Shown piece by piece: positions 62,335 to 64,000 of a stretch of 64,000 nucleotides of DNA. Source of the stretch: Pedobacter lusitanus (GTDB taxonomy: Bacteria > Bacteroidota > Bacteroidia > Sphingobacteriales > Sphingobacteriaceae); NCBI RefSeq assembly GCF_040026395.1, contig NZ_CP157278.1, positions 3,286,001 through 3,350,000 of the forward strand, in the 5' to 3' direction. A program made the translations under genes and the position numbers. The notes beneath the pieces are model-generated. The model saw only the letters and a list, made by a program, of their open reading frames with translations. It did not search any database and was not told where the DNA came from. Position 1 is the first letter of the stretch; the number at the start of each line of letters is the position of its first letter.

Positions 62335-63147
62335 ATGAATAAAATCAAATTATTATCCCTGGCTTTCGCAGCCATCGCACTGAACACCTATAACGCACAA
62401 AGCCAATCACTTGGAAGCATTTTAAAAAAAGTAAAATCTGCAACCGAGACTAAGACAACTACTACCCAGCCGGCAAACCAGCAAACAAATCAGCCCACGG
62501 CTACCGCAACAACTTCTACAGCAGTTAAACCAAGTACCCTGGAAATTGGTACCGGAATTAAACAGGCACTGGAAGCAGGTATTTCCAAAGGGGCAGATCA
62601 GTTATCTATGAAAGACGGTTTCCTGGGTAATATGGCAGTTAAAATATTATTCCCTCCCGAAGCACAAAAGGTAGAAAAAGCACTGAGAAGTGTAGGTCTG
62701 GGTTCTCTGGCTGATAATGTCGTGACCAGTTTAAACAGGGCAGCAGAAGATGCAGCAAAAGAAGCTAAACCGATATTCGTCTCGGCAATTAAACAAATGA
62801 CCATTACTGATGCTACAAATATTTTACTGGGGAGTGAAAATTCAGCAACTGAATATTTTAAAAAGGCAACGACTTCTCAACTGATGGAGAAATTCAAACC
62901 TGTCGTTACTTCCAGTTTAAGTAAAGTCGGCGCAGCTAAATATTGGGGAGACGCAACCAATCAGTACAATAAATTACCATTGGTTAAACCGGTAACTACT
63001 GATCTTACGGGTTATGTAACTCAGAAAGCCGTAGAAGGCATGTTTATCCAGGTTGCACAGGAAGAGGCAGCGATCAGAAATAACCTGGGCGGACGTACGA
63101 CATCAGTTCTTCAGAAAGTATTCGGATACGCCGATCAGAAAAAATAA
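62335..63147 (+). CDS. DUF4197 secreted protein
   Basis: A 270-residue protein with a signal peptide (to about NAQS), a Thr/Gln/Pro-rich low-complexity spacer (about 35-65) and a roughly 200-residue helical DUF4197 domain (IGTGIKQALEAGISKGADQLS, DGFLGNMAVKILFPPEAQKVEKALRSVGLGSLADNVVTSLNRAAEDAAKEAKPIF). Function unknown; probably periplasmic. Divergent from the ECF sigma gene, so the sigma factor might control it, but nothing in the 133-bp gap proves this. A weak hairpin (AGCC with GGCT, 63150-63168) follows. Confidence 0.87.
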   Translation: MNKIKLLSLAFAAIALNTYNAQSQSLGSILKKVKSATETKTTTTQPANQQTNQPTATATTSTAVKPSTLEIGTGIKQALEAGISKGADQLSMKDGFLGNMAVKILFPPEAQKVEKALRSVGLGSLADNVVTSLNRAAEDAAKEAKPIFVSAIKQMTITDATNILLGSENSATEYFKKATTSQLMEKFKPVVTSSLSKVGAAKYWGDATNQYNKLPLVKPVTTDLTGYVTQKAVEGMFIQVAQEEAAIRNNLGGRTTSVLQKVFGYADQKK

Positions 63148-63206
63148 AAAAGCCGAAAATAAAGGCTACTTTTATGCAGTACAATTACGAATAACTTACA
63201 AGTATA

Positions 63207-64000
63207 TTGGATTTTAAAGATTTTAATTTTAACCCTGATCTATTAGAGGGTTTATTAGCAATGGGTTTCAGAAATGCAACCCCTATACAACAGGAAGCAA
63301 TTCCGCTTATCCTGGCAAAAAAAGACCTGATTGCCTGCGCCCAGACCGGGACAGGAAAAACAGGAGCTTATTTGCTGCCGGTCATGAATATGATCAGCCA
63401 GACCGAGGAGCGGCATAATAATACGCTTATTCTTGCCCCTACCCGGGAGCTTGCACAGCAAATTGATCTGCAGGTTGAAGCACTTTCCTATTTCACCAAT
63501 ATCAGCTCCCTGACAGTTTACGGAGGAGGAGATGGTATTGCCTATGAACAACAGAAACGCAGTATGCGTGAAGGTGTGGACATTATCATTGCCACGCCGG
63601 GCAGACTGATTTCTCACCTTTCTTCAGGATTACTCAAACTTGATCAGCTACAGCACCTGGTTCTGGATGAAGCGGACAGGATGCTCGACATGGGTTTTTA
63701 TGATGATATTATGCGCATCGTAAGTTTCCTTCCGGAAAAAAGACAAACGGTATTATTTTCGGCAACCATGCCACCTAAAATAAGAAAGCTTGCAGGTAAC
63801 CTGTTAAAAGATCCTGAACAGATCAGTATTGCAATTTCAAAACCTGCAGCCGGGATCAATCAGCAGGCTTATATCGTACATGATACACAGAAAGTAAAAT
63901 TGCTTACTGAACTCATGAAAAACGTTGATTATCCAAGTATTTTAATTTTTGCTTCTACGAAAGACAAGGTTAAAAATCTGGGTAAAGTCTTCCGTGGACT
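63207..64000 (+). CDS. DEAD-box ATP-dependent RNA helicase, 3'-truncated by window edge
   Basis: ATP-dependent RNA remodelling enzyme, cytosolic. The visible 264 residues start at a TTG (63207), because DFKDFNFNPDLLEGLLAMGF matches the normal start of the family (Q-motif region ATPIQQEAIP follows) and no ATG precedes it. Motifs in order: Walker A AQTGTGKT, PTRELAQQ, TPGRL, DEADRMLDMGF and SAT. The second RecA-like domain begins (YPSILIFASTKDKV) and runs off the window end. RhlE-like subgroup by sequence feel; not certain. Confidence 0.93.
   Translation, partial: MDFKDFNFNPDLLEGLLAMGFRNATPIQQEAIPLILAKKDLIACAQTGTGKTGAYLLPVMNMISQTEERHNNTLILAPTRELAQQIDLQVEALSYFTNISSLTVYGGGDGIAYEQQKRSMREGVDIIIATPGRLISHLSSGLLKLDQLQHLVLDEADRMLDMGFYDDIMRIVSFLPEKRQTVLFSATMPPKIRKLAGNLLKDPEQISIAISKPAAGINQQAYIVHDTQKVKLLTELMKNVDYPSILIFASTKDKVKNLGKVFRG

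Overview
The window looks like chromosomal backbone of a member of the Bacteroidota, most likely a Pedobacter-like Sphingobacteriaceae. The evidence is AT-rich intergenic DNA, promoters of the TTG/TAnnTTTG type, no Shine-Dalgarno sequences ahead of starts, a type IX secretion cargo protein with a PorP/SprF partner, TonB receptor modules, a DUF3127 protein, a bicistronic groESL and a B-type sdhCAB operon. It holds about 56 protein genes, the first and last cut by the window edges. I saw no rRNA, tRNA, CRISPR array, insertion sequence or prophage.

Layout. 1-8.6 kb: end of a branched-chain aminotransferase, a META-domain secreted protein, an SDR, a dipeptidyl peptidase IV and two tandem AsmA-like membrane proteins. 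8.7-15.7 kb: miaB, a receiver-less sigma-54 activator, an LptE-like lipoprotein, an unknown protein, secG and groES-groEL. 15.8-22.3 kb: a roughly 1800-residue PKD-repeat surface protein and its PorP/SprF partner. 22.3-28.1 kb: mgtC-like, L-serine dehydratase, a lipoprotein esterase, two small membrane proteins, lipB, a phosphopantetheinyl transferase and dcd. 28.2-36.1 kb: an MG2/TonB-plug protein, an enoyl-CoA isomerase plus dienoyl-CoA reductase pair, clpS, a thioredoxin-like protein and a TonB-dependent outer membrane protein. 36.3-42.4 kb: Nudix, plsC, a LytTR two-component pair, a tiny membrane protein and a BlaI/M56 pair. 42.4-53.5 kb: sdhBAC, htrA, dapF, a Pif1-like helicase and an OmpR/histidine kinase pair. 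53.7-64 kb: a putative zinc protease, DUF3127, a THUMP methyltransferase, a repeat-rich intergenic region, an XRE regulator, an HD hydrolase, a PhoR-like kinase, a phosphate uptake operon, ECF sigma plus anti-sigma/TonB, DUF4197 and a DEAD-box helicase running off the end.

Most informative signals. (1) Two exact ACTTAACA repeats, 11 bp apart, sit 9 bp upstream of a TACTTTTG -7 box in front of the PhoU-like/Pit operon and directly behind a PhoR-like kinase gene: a good candidate Pho box. (2) Several genes have TAnnTTTG, or a close variant, exactly 4 nt before the start codon, with C at -1, which predicts leaderless mRNAs. (3) Twin 16-bp AACTAA/TTAGTT palindromes precede blaI, whose partner protease carries two TonB C-terminal domains and a receptor-plug motif. 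(4) A 26-bp perfect hairpin takes in two bases of a start codon. (5) A 27-bp palindrome made of 11-bp TTGAAnCGGGG units looks like a REP/MITE-type element.

Start codons were chosen from promoter positions, signal peptides and remembered family alignments. No database search was possible, so product names rest on motif recognition.
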